Of a stretch of DNA of 64,000 nucleotides, positions 35,708 to 44,399 are shown piece by piece; within the stretch, counting starts at the first letter, position 1, and every line of letters begins with the position of its first letter. This DNA is from Mycolicibacterium sphagni (GTDB lineage: Bacteria > Actinomycetota > Actinomycetes > Mycobacteriales > Mycobacteriaceae). Under the pieces are notes generated by a model that saw nothing but the letters and a program-made list of their open reading frames with translations, did no database searches and was not told the origin of the DNA. The position numbers and the translations under genes were made by a program. The stretch lies in contig NZ_NOZR01000028.1 of the NCBI RefSeq assembly GCF_002250655.1, positions 1 to 64,000 of the forward strand, in the 5' to 3' direction.

Positions 35708-36957
35708 CCGAAGCCCGCGAGATCACGGTCCAAGCCGCCTGGCGCGCTTCGCCATTGACTCTCGCGATAGCGACCTGCATCGCAGCGGTCTTCGCGGCAG
35801 CAGCGATCAGCGCCCACTGGCAACTGATCACGCTTGCTGCCCCGCTGCTGGGCATGCTGTGCTCGATGTACTGGCAGTCGGACAACAAGCCAGCAGCGCG
35901 CATTCACAGCTCAGCGGCCCGGCAGTACTTCTTTGAATCCGAGCAAGCGCAGTTCACCGTGTCAATAGCGCCCGAAGCTTCTGTTGCACTATGGATTTCG
36001 GCAACCAACGGAATGGAGGTCGAGATTCTCGAATGCGCGCCGGATCGTCAGACCATCGCCGTTTCGGCGCAACGCTGGGGACGTTATGTGGTGTACGCCC
36101 ACGTCGAGGTCCGCGCAGCCGGCGGGCTACTGCGCGGAACGGCGACCGTCGAAGCGGCGGACTGCTGCGTGTTTCCCATTGCACCCCCGCAAGACACCGG
36201 CCTGCCCAACGCCGAACTGCCCGATCGTCTGGGCAGTCACCTCGTCCGTCGCACCGGTCCTGGCGTCGAGTTCGCCGAAATCCGTGCCTACGTGCCCGGC
36301 GACCAACTGCGTACGGTGAATTGGCCCGTCAGCGCCCGACGCCGCACACTGCACGTGACTGACCGGCTCACTGACCGCGCCGCTGACGTGGTGGTGCTCA
36401 TCGACAGCCATGCACAGCCTCTAGGCCCCGCAGCAGAAGCCACTGACCGGATGGCGCGCGGCGCAGTCCAAGTGGCTCAGACCGCATTACGCCACGGCGA
36501 CCGCGCCGGCATCGTCGCCCTCGGCAACCGGCGAATCCAATGGCTCGGTGCCGATATGGGCAAAGCTCAGTTCTACCGAATCGTGGACACCATTCTCGAT
36601 GCAACGGGTGCCGGGCCCGACACCGGCATGAGCACGCTGGTTCCCCCGGGAGCGGTCCCCGCCGGCGGGATCGTCATCGCATTCTCCACGCTGCTGGAGA
36701 CCGATTTCGCGCTAGCACTGATCGACCTCCGAAAGCGCGGACACACGGTCGTGGCCATCGACATGCTCGTCGGGACACCCTTCTCCGACGACCACGACCC
36801 GCTGGTCGACCGGATGTGGGCGCTGCAGCGATCATTCATGCACCGCAACATGTCCACCCTCGGCGTGGACGTTGTGCCCTGGACGCCAGAACACACCCTC
36901 GATCAAGCCATGGCGCTGGTTCCACAGCATCGACGCCCACGACGAAGGCCACGATGA
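35704..36957 (+). CDS. DUF58 (vWA-like) membrane-anchored protein
   Basis: A 417-residue protein. Two N-terminal membrane helices (residues about 15-55) precede a beta-rich domain and a DUF58 module with the signature EIRAYVPGDQLRTVNWPVSAR and a vWA-type fold (ADVVVLIDSHAQ). It is the usual partner of MoxR ATPases. ATGA overlaps with genes on both sides show strict coupling. The function of this pair is not established; a cell-envelope role is commonly suggested. Confidence 0.87.
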   Translation: MTEAREITVQAAWRASPLTLAIATCIAAVFAAAAISAHWQLITLAAPLLGMLCSMYWQSDNKPAARIHSSAARQYFFESEQAQFTVSIAPEASVALWISATNGMEVEILECAPDRQTIAVSAQRWGRYVVYAHVEVRAAGGLLRGTATVEAADCCVFPIAPPQDTGLPNAELPDRLGSHLVRRTGPGVEFAEIRAYVPGDQLRTVNWPVSARRRTLHVTDRLTDRAADVVVLIDSHAQPLGPAAEATDRMARGAVQVAQTALRHGDRAGIVALGNRRIQWLGADMGKAQFYRIVDTILDATGAGPDTGMSTLVPPGAVPAGGIVIAFSTLLETDFALALIDLRKRGHTVVAIDMLVGTPFSDDHDPLVDRMWALQRSFMHRNMSTLGVDVVPWTPEHTLDQAMALVPQHRRPRRRPR

Positions 36958-37427
36958 CGTACGTCCACAGCAAGGCGCATCTCCTCTCGACCGTGGTCGG
37001 GCTGGCGACGGCGACAATCGCGGGAATCAACACCGCGGGAAGCGCATTCGTCGTTGCCGTAGCTTGTGCTCTCGCTGTCGGGGTGGGTATTCGAGTGCGC
37101 CACGCCGCAACGACCGCTGTGCTGCTCGCCGCGGTCGCAGCCATGCTCAGCAACGCGCCACCACTGCAAGCCGGACTGGTCGGCCTGTGCGGCGCCTACT
37201 ACCTGCTGTTGCGACATGCGGAGCCTCGATCCGTGGGATCAACGGGCCGATCTCCGATGGTTGCTGCCGTGTGCTTCACCGTCGTCGCCGTTTTGATCGC
37301 CTCACTGCCGCTCGATTTCCCGTGGCTGACGATCCTTGCCGGGCCGAGCATGTTTGTGGCGTACATAGTGGCCGTCCGACCGTTCTTCCCCAGAGCCGTA
37401 GCGCGTTCGAATCGGGACGAGATCTGA
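36954..37427 (+). CDS. Small integral membrane protein of the MoxR/DUF58 operon
   Basis: A 157-residue protein, mostly hydrophobic, with four to six membrane helices (VVGLATATIAGINTAGSAF, AATTAVLLAAVAAML, MVAAVCFTVVAVLIASLPL, MFVAYIVAVRPFF). The start overlaps the DUF58 stop. No motif recognised; it probably forms a membrane complex with the DUF58 protein. The stop lies 17 bases before the stop of the convergent ABC1 gene. Confidence 0.78.
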   Translation: MTYVHSKAHLLSTVVGLATATIAGINTAGSAFVVAVACALAVGVGIRVRHAATTAVLLAAVAAMLSNAPPLQAGLVGLCGAYYLLLRHAEPRSVGSTGRSPMVAAVCFTVVAVLIASLPLDFPWLTILAGPSMFVAYIVAVRPFFPRAVARSNRDEI

Positions 37428-37444
37428 TTACTCGCGAGGTGATC

Positions 37445-38857
37445 TCAGGGATGGTCGTGGTGATCCAGCGCCGACGGGAGTCTGTGATCGCGTACCCATG
37501 CGTGGTGGATTTTGCCGAGTTCGGTTGTGGGGCCTGCGATGCCGTCCATGTCGTCGAGGATGGAACGCGTGTGCAGGGTCGCGTTGAGTCCGGCGGCGAT
37601 GCTGGCGAAGGCAAGGGTGATGCGGGAAGTGAATGCTTGCTCGGGTGGCAGAGTGATCTTGGCGGCGGGGTGGCTTGAGTCACGAATGTCGAACATGCCG
37701 TTGATGATTCGCGCAGTGGTCTCGGTGGTGTAGGTGACCGGTTGGGGGAGGTTGACTTCGTGGGTCATCTGCGAGATCCATTGCTTCAGTTCGGCATTGG
37801 TGAGCGTGGACCCAGCGGCGAAGAAGCCGAGTTGAGTCATCAGGTCGCGGCAGTCATCGATGCGTTGTTCATATGCGGCGCGCTGGAATGACACCCACAG
37901 CCATCGCGCGCGTTCTGTCAGGACGGTGACGCAGCCGAAGTCGAGGAAGCCCACGGTGCCGTCGGCTCGGAAGCGGTAGTTGCCGGGGTGCGGGTCGGCG
38001 TGGACGAGGTTGGCGTGGCGGCAGTTCCCATTGATGAAGCGCGCGATTACCTCTGCCCAAGCATTTTTCAGGTCTTGGTCCGCGTGTTGTGCTGCGGCCC
38101 AGTCCATGCCGTCAAGGTAGGTCATCGTCAAGGCCCGTCCCGTAGATGCCTCGGGCACAACTTCGGGAATGACGATGAACGGGTGTCCCCGGTAAAGGTC
38201 GGCGAATAAGGCGATCATTTCGGCTTCGTGATGGTAGTCGATTTCTTCGGCGATCCGGGTGGCAGCTTCCTTCGCGAGGGAGCGGGTATCGATCGGCATG
38301 CCCGACGCGGCGGTGGCGAACCGCAGGAATGTCGCTAATAGTTCGGTGTTGGCCAGGTCGTGGCGGATCGCTTGGCCGACGCCAGGGTATTGGATCTTGA
38401 CGACGACGTCGCGCCCATCGTGAAGGGTGGCGCGATGGACCTGCCCGACTGAAGCCGTTGCCATCGGCTCGTCAGAGAAGTTCCGGAAATGCTCTGCGGC
38501 TGAGCCGAGTTCATCGGCGATGACGCGTTGGACCAGCTCGGGATGCATGGGCGGTGCATCTGCCTGAAGTTTGGTGAGGGCTTTTTGGTAGGGTGCGAAG
38601 CCACTAGCGCTGAAGGCTGCGGTGTCCATCATGGACATGATCTGGCCGGCTTTCATCAGCACACCCTTGGAGTGGCCAAGCAGCTCGGTGTAGCGCTTGG
38701 CGGTCCGTTCGTGGAAGCGGTGCACCTCCCCGGGACGACCGGTGTGTTCGCGGATGCTGGCTAGCAGTCGCCCTCCGACGGCTTGCGCGGTGAATCCCGC
38801 GATCGGCATGGTGCGGCGGATGCGGCCGGTGGGCAGCGGCGTATCCGGTGAGGTCAT
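37445..38857 (-). CDS. ABC1/UbiB (ADCK-like) atypical kinase, copy 1
   Basis: A 470-residue ABC1 protein. The N-terminal KxGQ motif is LMKAGQIMSMMD, the modified glycine loop is MATASVGQVHRA, the ion-pair Lys is VVVKIQYPG, and the catalytic and metal motifs are VHADPHPGNY and GFLDFGC. Proteins of this family (COQ8/UbiB) are ATPases that support quinone or lipid metabolism at membranes. It is clearly paralogous to the copy at 40035-41450, including shared DNA segments. Third gene of a three-gene operon, 12 bases after the P450 stop. Confidence 0.9.
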   Translation of the reverse strand: MTSPDTPLPTGRIRRTMPIAGFTAQAVGGRLLASIREHTGRPGEVHRFHERTAKRYTELLGHSKGVLMKAGQIMSMMDTAAFSASGFAPYQKALTKLQADAPPMHPELVQRVIADELGSAAEHFRNFSDEPMATASVGQVHRATLHDGRDVVVKIQYPGVGQAIRHDLANTELLATFLRFATAASGMPIDTRSLAKEAATRIAEEIDYHHEAEMIALFADLYRGHPFIVIPEVVPEASTGRALTMTYLDGMDWAAAQHADQDLKNAWAEVIARFINGNCRHANLVHADPHPGNYRFRADGTVGFLDFGCVTVLTERARWLWVSFQRAAYEQRIDDCRDLMTQLGFFAAGSTLTNAELKQWISQMTHEVNLPQPVTYTTETTARIINGMFDIRDSSHPAAKITLPPEQAFTSRITLAFASIAAGLNATLHTRSILDDMDGIAGPTTELGKIHHAWVRDHRLPSALDHHDHP

Positions 38858-38869
38858 CGGGGTCCCTCT

Positions 38870-40048
38870 TCAGGCTGTGAACCGGGCGGGCACGTGATGG
38901 GGACCCCGGATGGCGGGGGTATCGCGCCAGGCCGGCGTGGCGGTCAAGACGGGTCGTCGTTCCAGGATGTGGCGCAGGGCAGTGCTGGTCTCTAGTCGGG
39001 CCAGTGCGGATCCGAGGCAGTAGTGCGCGCCGTGGCCGAAGGTCAGCGGTGACGGTCCGGGTCGTCCCGGTAGGAATTGATGGGGCGCGGGGTAGACGTG
39101 GGGGTCGCGGTTGGCGGCGGCGATGCAGACCAGCACGCTCTCGCCGCTGCGGATGTGGACTCCGGCGAGCTGTTGATCGGCGGTGGCCGTGCGGGCGGCG
39201 GCTTGCACCGGTGAGTCCAGGCGTAGCAATTCGGTCAGGACGGTCGCATCGGCAGGGTCGATGTGGTCGGCCAGCCGTGTGCCCTCGGCCGTTGGGGTAA
39301 TCAGTCGGATGAGGGCAGCGCCCAGGAGGTTCGCGGTGGTTTCATGGCCGGCCACAGCGACGAGGATCGCCGTGGTGACCACCTCGTCGAGGGACAATTC
39401 GGGTGCGGTGGCCAGATAGCTGAGCAGGTCGTCGCGCGGATGGGCGCGCCGGTCGGCGGCAGCGGGCAGGAATTCGGTGATCAGCGCGGTCGTCGCCGCC
39501 AGTCCCACGTGCAGTGTGTCGGTGTCGGTGATACCGCTCAGCAGGCGGATGACGGCAGGGGAGTGCTCGCGCAATACCTGGCACTGCGCGGGGTCCAGGC
39601 CTAGCCAGGCGGCGATGACCGCGACGTGCAAGGGCCAGGCAATTTGTGACATCACGTCGAACGGTTCGTCGACGTCGATCGTCGATATGGCTTGTTTGCA
39701 AAGGGATTCGACGCCCTCGGTGAGCTGGCTGATGAAGGAATGGCCGAAGACGTCTCGGACGGCGTGGCGCAAACGATCGTGGGTGGGCCCGTCGGTGAAC
39801 AGCATGTTAGCCGCGACGGTGTCGGCGGTGAAGAAGCGGCCGGCGGTGGCCGCCTGGTTGGCGCGCGGGTCGCTGATCCAGTGCGGCGCGGCCAGCACAT
39901 TGCGAGCGACTTTATGGCCCAAGACAAGCCACGCTTGTGCGGTGGCATCCCAGACCACATCGCCCTCGCGACGGCGGGCGGCATAGAAAGGGTAGGGGTC
40001 GACCGCATCCCACGGCAGCCGAGGCATGAAAACGTCAGGGGTGGTCAT
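38870..40048 (-). CDS. Cytochrome P450
   Basis: A 392-residue bacterial P450. I-helix AGHETTAN, K-helix ELLR (E-x-x-R), and heme-binding FGHGAHYCLGSALARLE with the axial Cys. Soluble class I, so it needs a ferredoxin and reductase encoded elsewhere. ATG 40048 overlaps the end of the upstream ABC1 gene by 14 bases; the longer frame to 40213 runs through that gene. The substrate is unknown. Being flanked by two ABC1 kinases suggests a hydrophobic membrane-associated substrate such as a quinone or isoprenoid, which is inference. Confidence 0.92.
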   Translation of the reverse strand: MTTPDVFMPRLPWDAVDPYPFYAARRREGDVVWDATAQAWLVLGHKVARNVLAAPHWISDPRANQAATAGRFFTADTVAANMLFTDGPTHDRLRHAVRDVFGHSFISQLTEGVESLCKQAISTIDVDEPFDVMSQIAWPLHVAVIAAWLGLDPAQCQVLREHSPAVIRLLSGITDTDTLHVGLAATTALITEFLPAAADRRAHPRDDLLSYLATAPELSLDEVVTTAILVAVAGHETTANLLGAALIRLITPTAEGTRLADHIDPADATVLTELLRLDSPVQAAARTATADQQLAGVHIRSGESVLVCIAAANRDPHVYPAPHQFLPGRPGPSPLTFGHGAHYCLGSALARLETSTALRHILERRPVLTATPAWRDTPAIRGPHHVPARFTA

Positions 40049-41450
40049 GCCGCTCCAGAGCCGACGGCAGTCCGCGCTCACGGACCCACGCGTGGTGGAG
40101 CTTTCCCAACTCGGTGATGGGGTCAGCCAACCCGTCGGTATCGTCAGCGATCGCCCGGGCGGGCAGCGTTGCCCGCAGTGCGCCAAGAATGCTGCTGATG
40201 GCGAGTTGGGCACGCGGAGCGAAGACGAACTCAGTGGGCGTGGCCATGCGGGACAACGGGTTAGCGTCGGAGCGCAGGTCGAAGATGCCGCGAAGGGCTC
40301 GTTCGATGGTGTCCTGGGTGTAGGTGGCGGGTTGGGTCATGTCGGTGATTTCGTGGAGTTGCTCAGACCACCACTGCCTGAGTTCCCCGACGGTCACGGT
40401 GGAGTCGGTGGCGAAGAAGCCAGCCTGCACCATGTGCTCGCGGGCGTCGTCGAAGCGGCCTTCGATCACGGCGCGGACCATTCGAACCCACCGCAGCCGT
40501 GGCAGCTCGGGCAGAGTCTTGACACAACCGAAGTCCACGAAACCGACGCTGCCGTCGGTATTGAAGCGGTAGTTGCCGGGGTGCGGATCGGCATGCAGCA
40601 GGTTTGCGTGCCGCATGTTGCCGTAGCTGAACCGCAGTACGACTTCGGCCCAGGTGTTCTTCAGATCTTGGTCGGCGTGTTGAGCAGCGGCCCAATCCAT
40701 TCCGTCGAGGTAGGTCATCGTTAGCACACGATCGCTACTGAGTTCGGGGATCACTTCGGGTACCCGGATGAAGGGATGGCCGCGGTAAAGCTCAGTGAAC
40801 TTCGTGATGCTGGCTGCCTCGTGCCGGTAGTCGACCTCCTCACAGATCCGCGCCGCTGCCTCGCGGGCCATCGTCCGCACATCGGGCGTCATGCCCGATG
40901 CTGACATCGCGAATCGGATGAACGTGGTCAGTAGTTCGGTGTTGGCCAAGTCATCGCGGATCGCCTGAGCGACGCCGGGATACTGAATCTTGACCGCAAC
41001 TTCACGACCATCAGACAGCACCGCACGATGCACTTGACCGATCGACGCCGCCGCTAACGCCGCCTCTGTGAAGTCGGCGAATTGTGTTACCGCAGGGCCA
41101 AGTTCAGTGTCGAGCACCTGCCGAACGAGCGTGATATGCATCGGCGGCGCGTCGGCCTGCAGCCGGGCCAACGCCGATTGGTACGGCGCGAAACCTCCAT
41201 TGCCCAACGATCGGGCGTCGATCAGGGACAGTATTTGTCCGGCCTTCATCAACGCGCCACGCGAGTGGCCCAGCAGCTCGGCGTAGCGCTCTGCGGTGCG
41301 TTCGTGGAACCGGTCGACGGCGCCATCATCGCCGGCTTTCGCCCGTATGCCGGCGACGAGCCGGCCGCCGGCGGCGCGGGCGGTGAACCCGGCCAGCGGC
41401 ATGGTGCGCCGGATCCGCCCCTGCGGTACAGGATTGTTGTGTTGCGGCAT
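40035..41450 (-). CDS. ABC1/UbiB (ADCK-like) atypical kinase, copy 2
   Basis: A 471-residue paralogue of copy 1 with the same motifs: LMKAGQILSLID, LAAASIGQVHRA, VAVKIQYPGV, LHADPHPGNYRF and GFVDFGC. Both copies share the opening GRIRRTMP-AGFTA and the long identical YLDGMDWAAAQHADQDLKN. First gene of the operon, 80 bases from the divergent TetR gene. The two copies probably act as a pair or heteromer; neither has lost a catalytic motif. Confidence 0.9.
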   Translation of the reverse strand: MPQHNNPVPQGRIRRTMPLAGFTARAAGGRLVAGIRAKAGDDGAVDRFHERTAERYAELLGHSRGALMKAGQILSLIDARSLGNGGFAPYQSALARLQADAPPMHITLVRQVLDTELGPAVTQFADFTEAALAAASIGQVHRAVLSDGREVAVKIQYPGVAQAIRDDLANTELLTTFIRFAMSASGMTPDVRTMAREAAARICEEVDYRHEAASITKFTELYRGHPFIRVPEVIPELSSDRVLTMTYLDGMDWAAAQHADQDLKNTWAEVVLRFSYGNMRHANLLHADPHPGNYRFNTDGSVGFVDFGCVKTLPELPRLRWVRMVRAVIEGRFDDAREHMVQAGFFATDSTVTVGELRQWWSEQLHEITDMTQPATYTQDTIERALRGIFDLRSDANPLSRMATPTEFVFAPRAQLAISSILGALRATLPARAIADDTDGLADPITELGKLHHAWVRERGLPSALERHDHP

Positions 41451-41504
41451 CGAAAGTCTCCCACCTAGCGGACCCGCAATGTAAAGTGGCCTCGTACGCA
41501 GAGT

Positions 41505-41516
41505 AAGTGATCACTT
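41505..41516. promoter_or_regulatory. Palindromic operator between TetR and the ABC1-P450 operon
   Basis: AAGTGATCACTT is a perfect 12-base palindrome 14 bases upstream of the TetR ATG and 55 bases upstream of the divergent ABC1 start. Position and symmetry fit a TetR-family operator for both units. Confidence 0.6.
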
Positions 41517-41530
41517 GCGGAAGGTCAATC

Positions 41531-42127
41531 ATGACGGCGCCCACACGCGAACGGATCGTGACCGAGGCGATGCGGTTGTTCAGTACCAAGGGGTTTGAAG
41601 CCACGAGTGTCTCTCAGATTGAAGCCGCAGCCGGACTGTCTCCGGGATCGGGAGCTCTCTACCGGCACTTCGCATCCAAGGAAGCACTGCTGAGTGCCGG
41701 CATCGACCGCCAACTCGACCGCCGCGCCGCCATGCACGACATCCGGGCATTGTTCGCCGGACTCGGTGATCTGCGCTCCGAACTCACCGTCCTCGGGCGC
41801 TACCTGCTCACCGTCATCGACCAAGAACTCCAAGTACTCCAGATCGCTGCCCGCACCCCCGCCGGACTGTCACCTCGCCTTGACGCCGCATATGCCGCCC
41901 TCGTCGACGGCCTCACCGCCGAACTCTCCGACTGGATCACCGCTTGGGGGCCATCACTGGCAAAACGACACTGCGCCGTGCTGGCGACCCTCGGGGTCAA
42001 CGGCATCCTCGGCGCCCGTATCGCTACGAGCCTCTTCCGGGAGTCCGCCGCCGGCATCCCTGACGACGAATATCTCGCGGAATGGACAGCCGTCCTCGCC
42101 GCCCGCATCGAGTCCCGCCCACAATGA
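41531..42127 (+). CDS. TetR-family regulator of the ABC1-P450-ABC1 operon
   Basis: A 198-residue TetR protein. The N-terminal helix-turn-helix reads RERIVTEAMRLFSTKGFEAT, then SVSQIEAAAGLSPGSGALYR. The C-terminal domain is alpha-helical and hydrophobic. It is divergent from the ABC1-P450-ABC1 operon with a palindromic site in the 80-base spacer, so local repression is likely. ATG 41531 is used; GTG 41507 would lie inside the palindrome. Confidence 0.88.
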   Translation: MTAPTRERIVTEAMRLFSTKGFEATSVSQIEAAAGLSPGSGALYRHFASKEALLSAGIDRQLDRRAAMHDIRALFAGLGDLRSELTVLGRYLLTVIDQELQVLQIAARTPAGLSPRLDAAYAALVDGLTAELSDWITAWGPSLAKRHCAVLATLGVNGILGARIATSLFRESAAGIPDDEYLAEWTAVLAARIESRPQ

Positions 42128-42375
42128 CGCTAGCTGCCAGGCGGCAGCGCAAAGAGCCGTGGTCTCTCCGAACATGAGACGGAAAGCCATGACTTCCGAA
42201 TCATCTGTAAACACCCAAGAGGAAGACTCGCGTCCGTAACAGACTGCTACGCCTTAACCGCGCGGAGCAACTTTGTCGCCCGGCCTGTCCAACGGCCCCG
42301 GGGTTTTCCCTCAATCCTTCAGGCATAAACGCCGACTCACCTTATTCAGTACAGCTAAATACCACCTCTGAACAG

Positions 42376-42449
42376 CGCCCCCGGCAGGAATCGAACCTGC
42401 GACCTAGGGATTAGAAGGCCCTTGCTCTATCCGACTGAGCTACGGAGGC
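42376..42449 (-). tRNA. tRNA-Arg (anticodon TCT)
   Basis: On the minus strand the 74-base gene folds as a cloverleaf. The acceptor GCCTCCG pairs with CGGGGGC (one G-U), the D-loop contains AGCTCAGTCGG, the anticodon stem/loop GGGCC-TTCTAAT has anticodon TCT, and the T-arm is GCAGG-TTCGATT-CCTGC. No CCA is encoded. Its 3' end is the likely attachment site of the adjacent accessory region. Confidence 0.93.
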
Positions 42450-42544
42450 AGCGCGTCGATAGTCTAGCGGGGCGGGTTTGCCAGAAGGGGCGCGTGTAGC
42501 TTCCCGGGAATTGGAATCTCGGTGAGCGCAGCTCCCCGCAAACG

Positions 42545-42898
42545 TCAGTCGACCCCGAACCGGGCCTGCAGCGCGTCCTGCAGCCGCTGAACTTCCCGCA
42601 ACTTTTCCCGCAGTCGCAGCACCGGCTCGGGCGTCCTGGAAGCACCCCATCCGGCGTCCAGACGGTTCTCCCAACGGAGCTGCGCAACGGCGATCAACTC
42701 CTCGAGATCGTCGATTTCGGCCTGCATGAGCTCACTGAAGCGCCTGGCCTGAGCAGCATCGTTGGGGTGAGAGTTGCGCTTCAGCGGATTTCGCGGAAAC
42801 CGCCGATTGAGCTGCGTGGGCGCGCCCGCGATGTACATCGACTCGGCGTGGGCGGTCATTCCGCCGGCCGAAGCTGGGTAGGGGTCCTCGAGAAGCAT
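42545..42898 (-). CDS. Conserved hypothetical protein with coiled-coil C-terminus
   Basis: A 117-residue soluble protein. The N-terminus is Pro/Arg-rich (LNRRFPRNPLKRNSHPND) and the C-terminal half is helical with heptad-like Leu spacing (SELMQAEIDDLEELIAVAQL, then LREKLREVQRLQDALQ), predicting a coiled coil. I do not recognise the family. It begins 95 bases upstream of the tRNA-Arg gene on the same strand and probably belongs to the core chromosome. ATG 42898 is the first start; internal ATGs are possible. Confidence 0.65.
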   Translation of the reverse strand: MLLEDPYPASAGGMTAHAESMYIAGAPTQLNRRFPRNPLKRNSHPNDAAQARRFSELMQAEIDDLEELIAVAQLRWENRLDAGWGASRTPEPVLRLREKLREVQRLQDALQARFGVD

Positions 42899-43187
42899 TC
42901 ACAAATCGTGCTTTGAATCGCGCGAAGTTTCCTGATGGTCAAGTTGAAGGACAACGGCGCGTCATCGTGCGTTCACTTTGCCGGGAGCGACACGCAGCCT
43001 CTGAGCTACCGCGATTGGCGGCCGATTTCTGGGACGCTGGCCTGCCGGGATACCGCCGTGCCTCACTCAGAATCTGAGAATTCCTCAGCTTTAGCCTAAG
43101 TTGAGCTATGGTGTGACGACTGGCACATGCCTCGGCGGCCAGGGCAAAGGCGTTAGGCGAGCTAAGGACAAGGGAGTCTGGCAGCTT

Positions 43188-44396
43188 ATGAGCAGTCCGA
43201 TCGAACACGTCACCGCGCGATGTACGCGGGCGTTCCATATTGGCTCGCTCTTGCTGCGTGGATCCCCGACGGCCGCAGGCTGGGTGCTCGGCTGGCTCTC
43301 GGCTGAATTCGCCCCGTATGTCGTCACCGGCCACGCCCTCTCGGTTGTGCCGTCGCCGCTGGAGAAGGTCGCCTGCGCACTGGCCGTCCAAAAAGCCGAC
43401 TCCGTGCTCGAAGCCGCTCTCAAGGACACCTTCGGCGAGAATTACACCACCGCGGTACACCATCCGCTCGAGCCCTGCACAGCCCACCGCCCCAACCTGA
43501 CCGCCGTCGTCAACGCCATGCGGCACCGCGGTCGGTACGCCAAGAAGACCAGGAACATCTCCTACGGTCCCGGCGGGCGCACCCACACGCTCGACATCTG
43601 GCGTCGCCCCGACCTGCCCGAGGGGTCCGGCGCCCCAGTCCTGATCCACGTTCCCGGCGGCGGCTGGTCGGTCAATGACAAACGCGGCCAAGGCTATCCG
43701 CTGATGACCCGGATGTCCGAGCTGGGCTGGATCTGTGTCTCGATCAACTACAGCCGCAGCCCACGCAACGCCTTCCCGAGTCACATCATCGACGTCAAAC
43801 GGGCCATCGCCTGGGTCAGGGAGAACATCGCCGAATACGGGGGAGACCCCGACTTCATCGCCATCACCGGCGGTTCGGCTGGCGGGCACCTCGCGTCACT
43901 GGCCGCCCTCACCGCCGGCGACCCCACGATGCAGCCCGGCTTCGAAGGCGCCGACACCAGTGTGCAAGCCGCCGCGCCCTACTACGGCGTCTACGACCTG
44001 ACCAACGCTGACAACATGCACCCGCTGATGATGCCGCTGCTCGAGCACGTCGTCATGCAGCGCCGCTTGGCCGACGATCCCAAGCTGTACCGGGACGCCT
44101 CGCCTATCCACCGCATCCACCGCAACGCTCCGCCGTTTTTCGTGCTGCACGGGGAAAACGACGCCGTCATCCCGAGTTCGCAGGCGCGTGCCTTCACCGC
44201 CGCACTGCGAAAATGCGGTCCCCGCGCGGTGTCCTACGCCGAATTGCCCAACGCCCACCATGCTTTCGACACGATCGCGACCCTGCGCTGCCAGGTGGCG
44301 GCCGAGGCCGTTGCCAGCTTCCTGGGCATCGTCTATGGCCGGCACGTCGCTGCGCGCAAGGGCACCAGAAGGGTCGCGGTCAGTTCCGCGAGCTGA
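43188..44396 (+). CDS. lipQ: Alpha/beta-hydrolase carboxylesterase (LipQ-like)
   Basis: A 402-residue esterase of the hormone-sensitive-lipase-like group. Oxyanion motif HVPGGGW, nucleophile ITGGSAGGHLAS, acid in HGENDAVIP and His in PNAHHAFD. The N-terminal 110 residues form a cap region with a hydrophobic stretch. It corresponds in position to Rv2485c (LipQ). The ATG at 43188 follows AAGGGAG at 43169-43175, better than the in-frame ATG-like codon at 43101. It cleaves ester lipids, probably at or near the membrane. Next to lipid acyltransferase genes. Confidence 0.85.
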   Translation: MSSPIEHVTARCTRAFHIGSLLLRGSPTAAGWVLGWLSAEFAPYVVTGHALSVVPSPLEKVACALAVQKADSVLEAALKDTFGENYTTAVHHPLEPCTAHRPNLTAVVNAMRHRGRYAKKTRNISYGPGGRTHTLDIWRRPDLPEGSGAPVLIHVPGGGWSVNDKRGQGYPLMTRMSELGWICVSINYSRSPRNAFPSHIIDVKRAIAWVRENIAEYGGDPDFIAITGGSAGGHLASLAALTAGDPTMQPGFEGADTSVQAAAPYYGVYDLTNADNMHPLMMPLLEHVVMQRRLADDPKLYRDASPIHRIHRNAPPFFVLHGENDAVIPSSQARAFTAALRKCGPRAVSYAELPNAHHAFDTIATLRCQVAAEAVASFLGIVYGRHVAARKGTRRVAVSSAS

Positions 44397-44399
44397 CGC

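Noticed and set aside
42190..42240. A 16-codon frame after the TetR gene
   Set aside because: Too short, no ribosome binding site and no conservation evidence.
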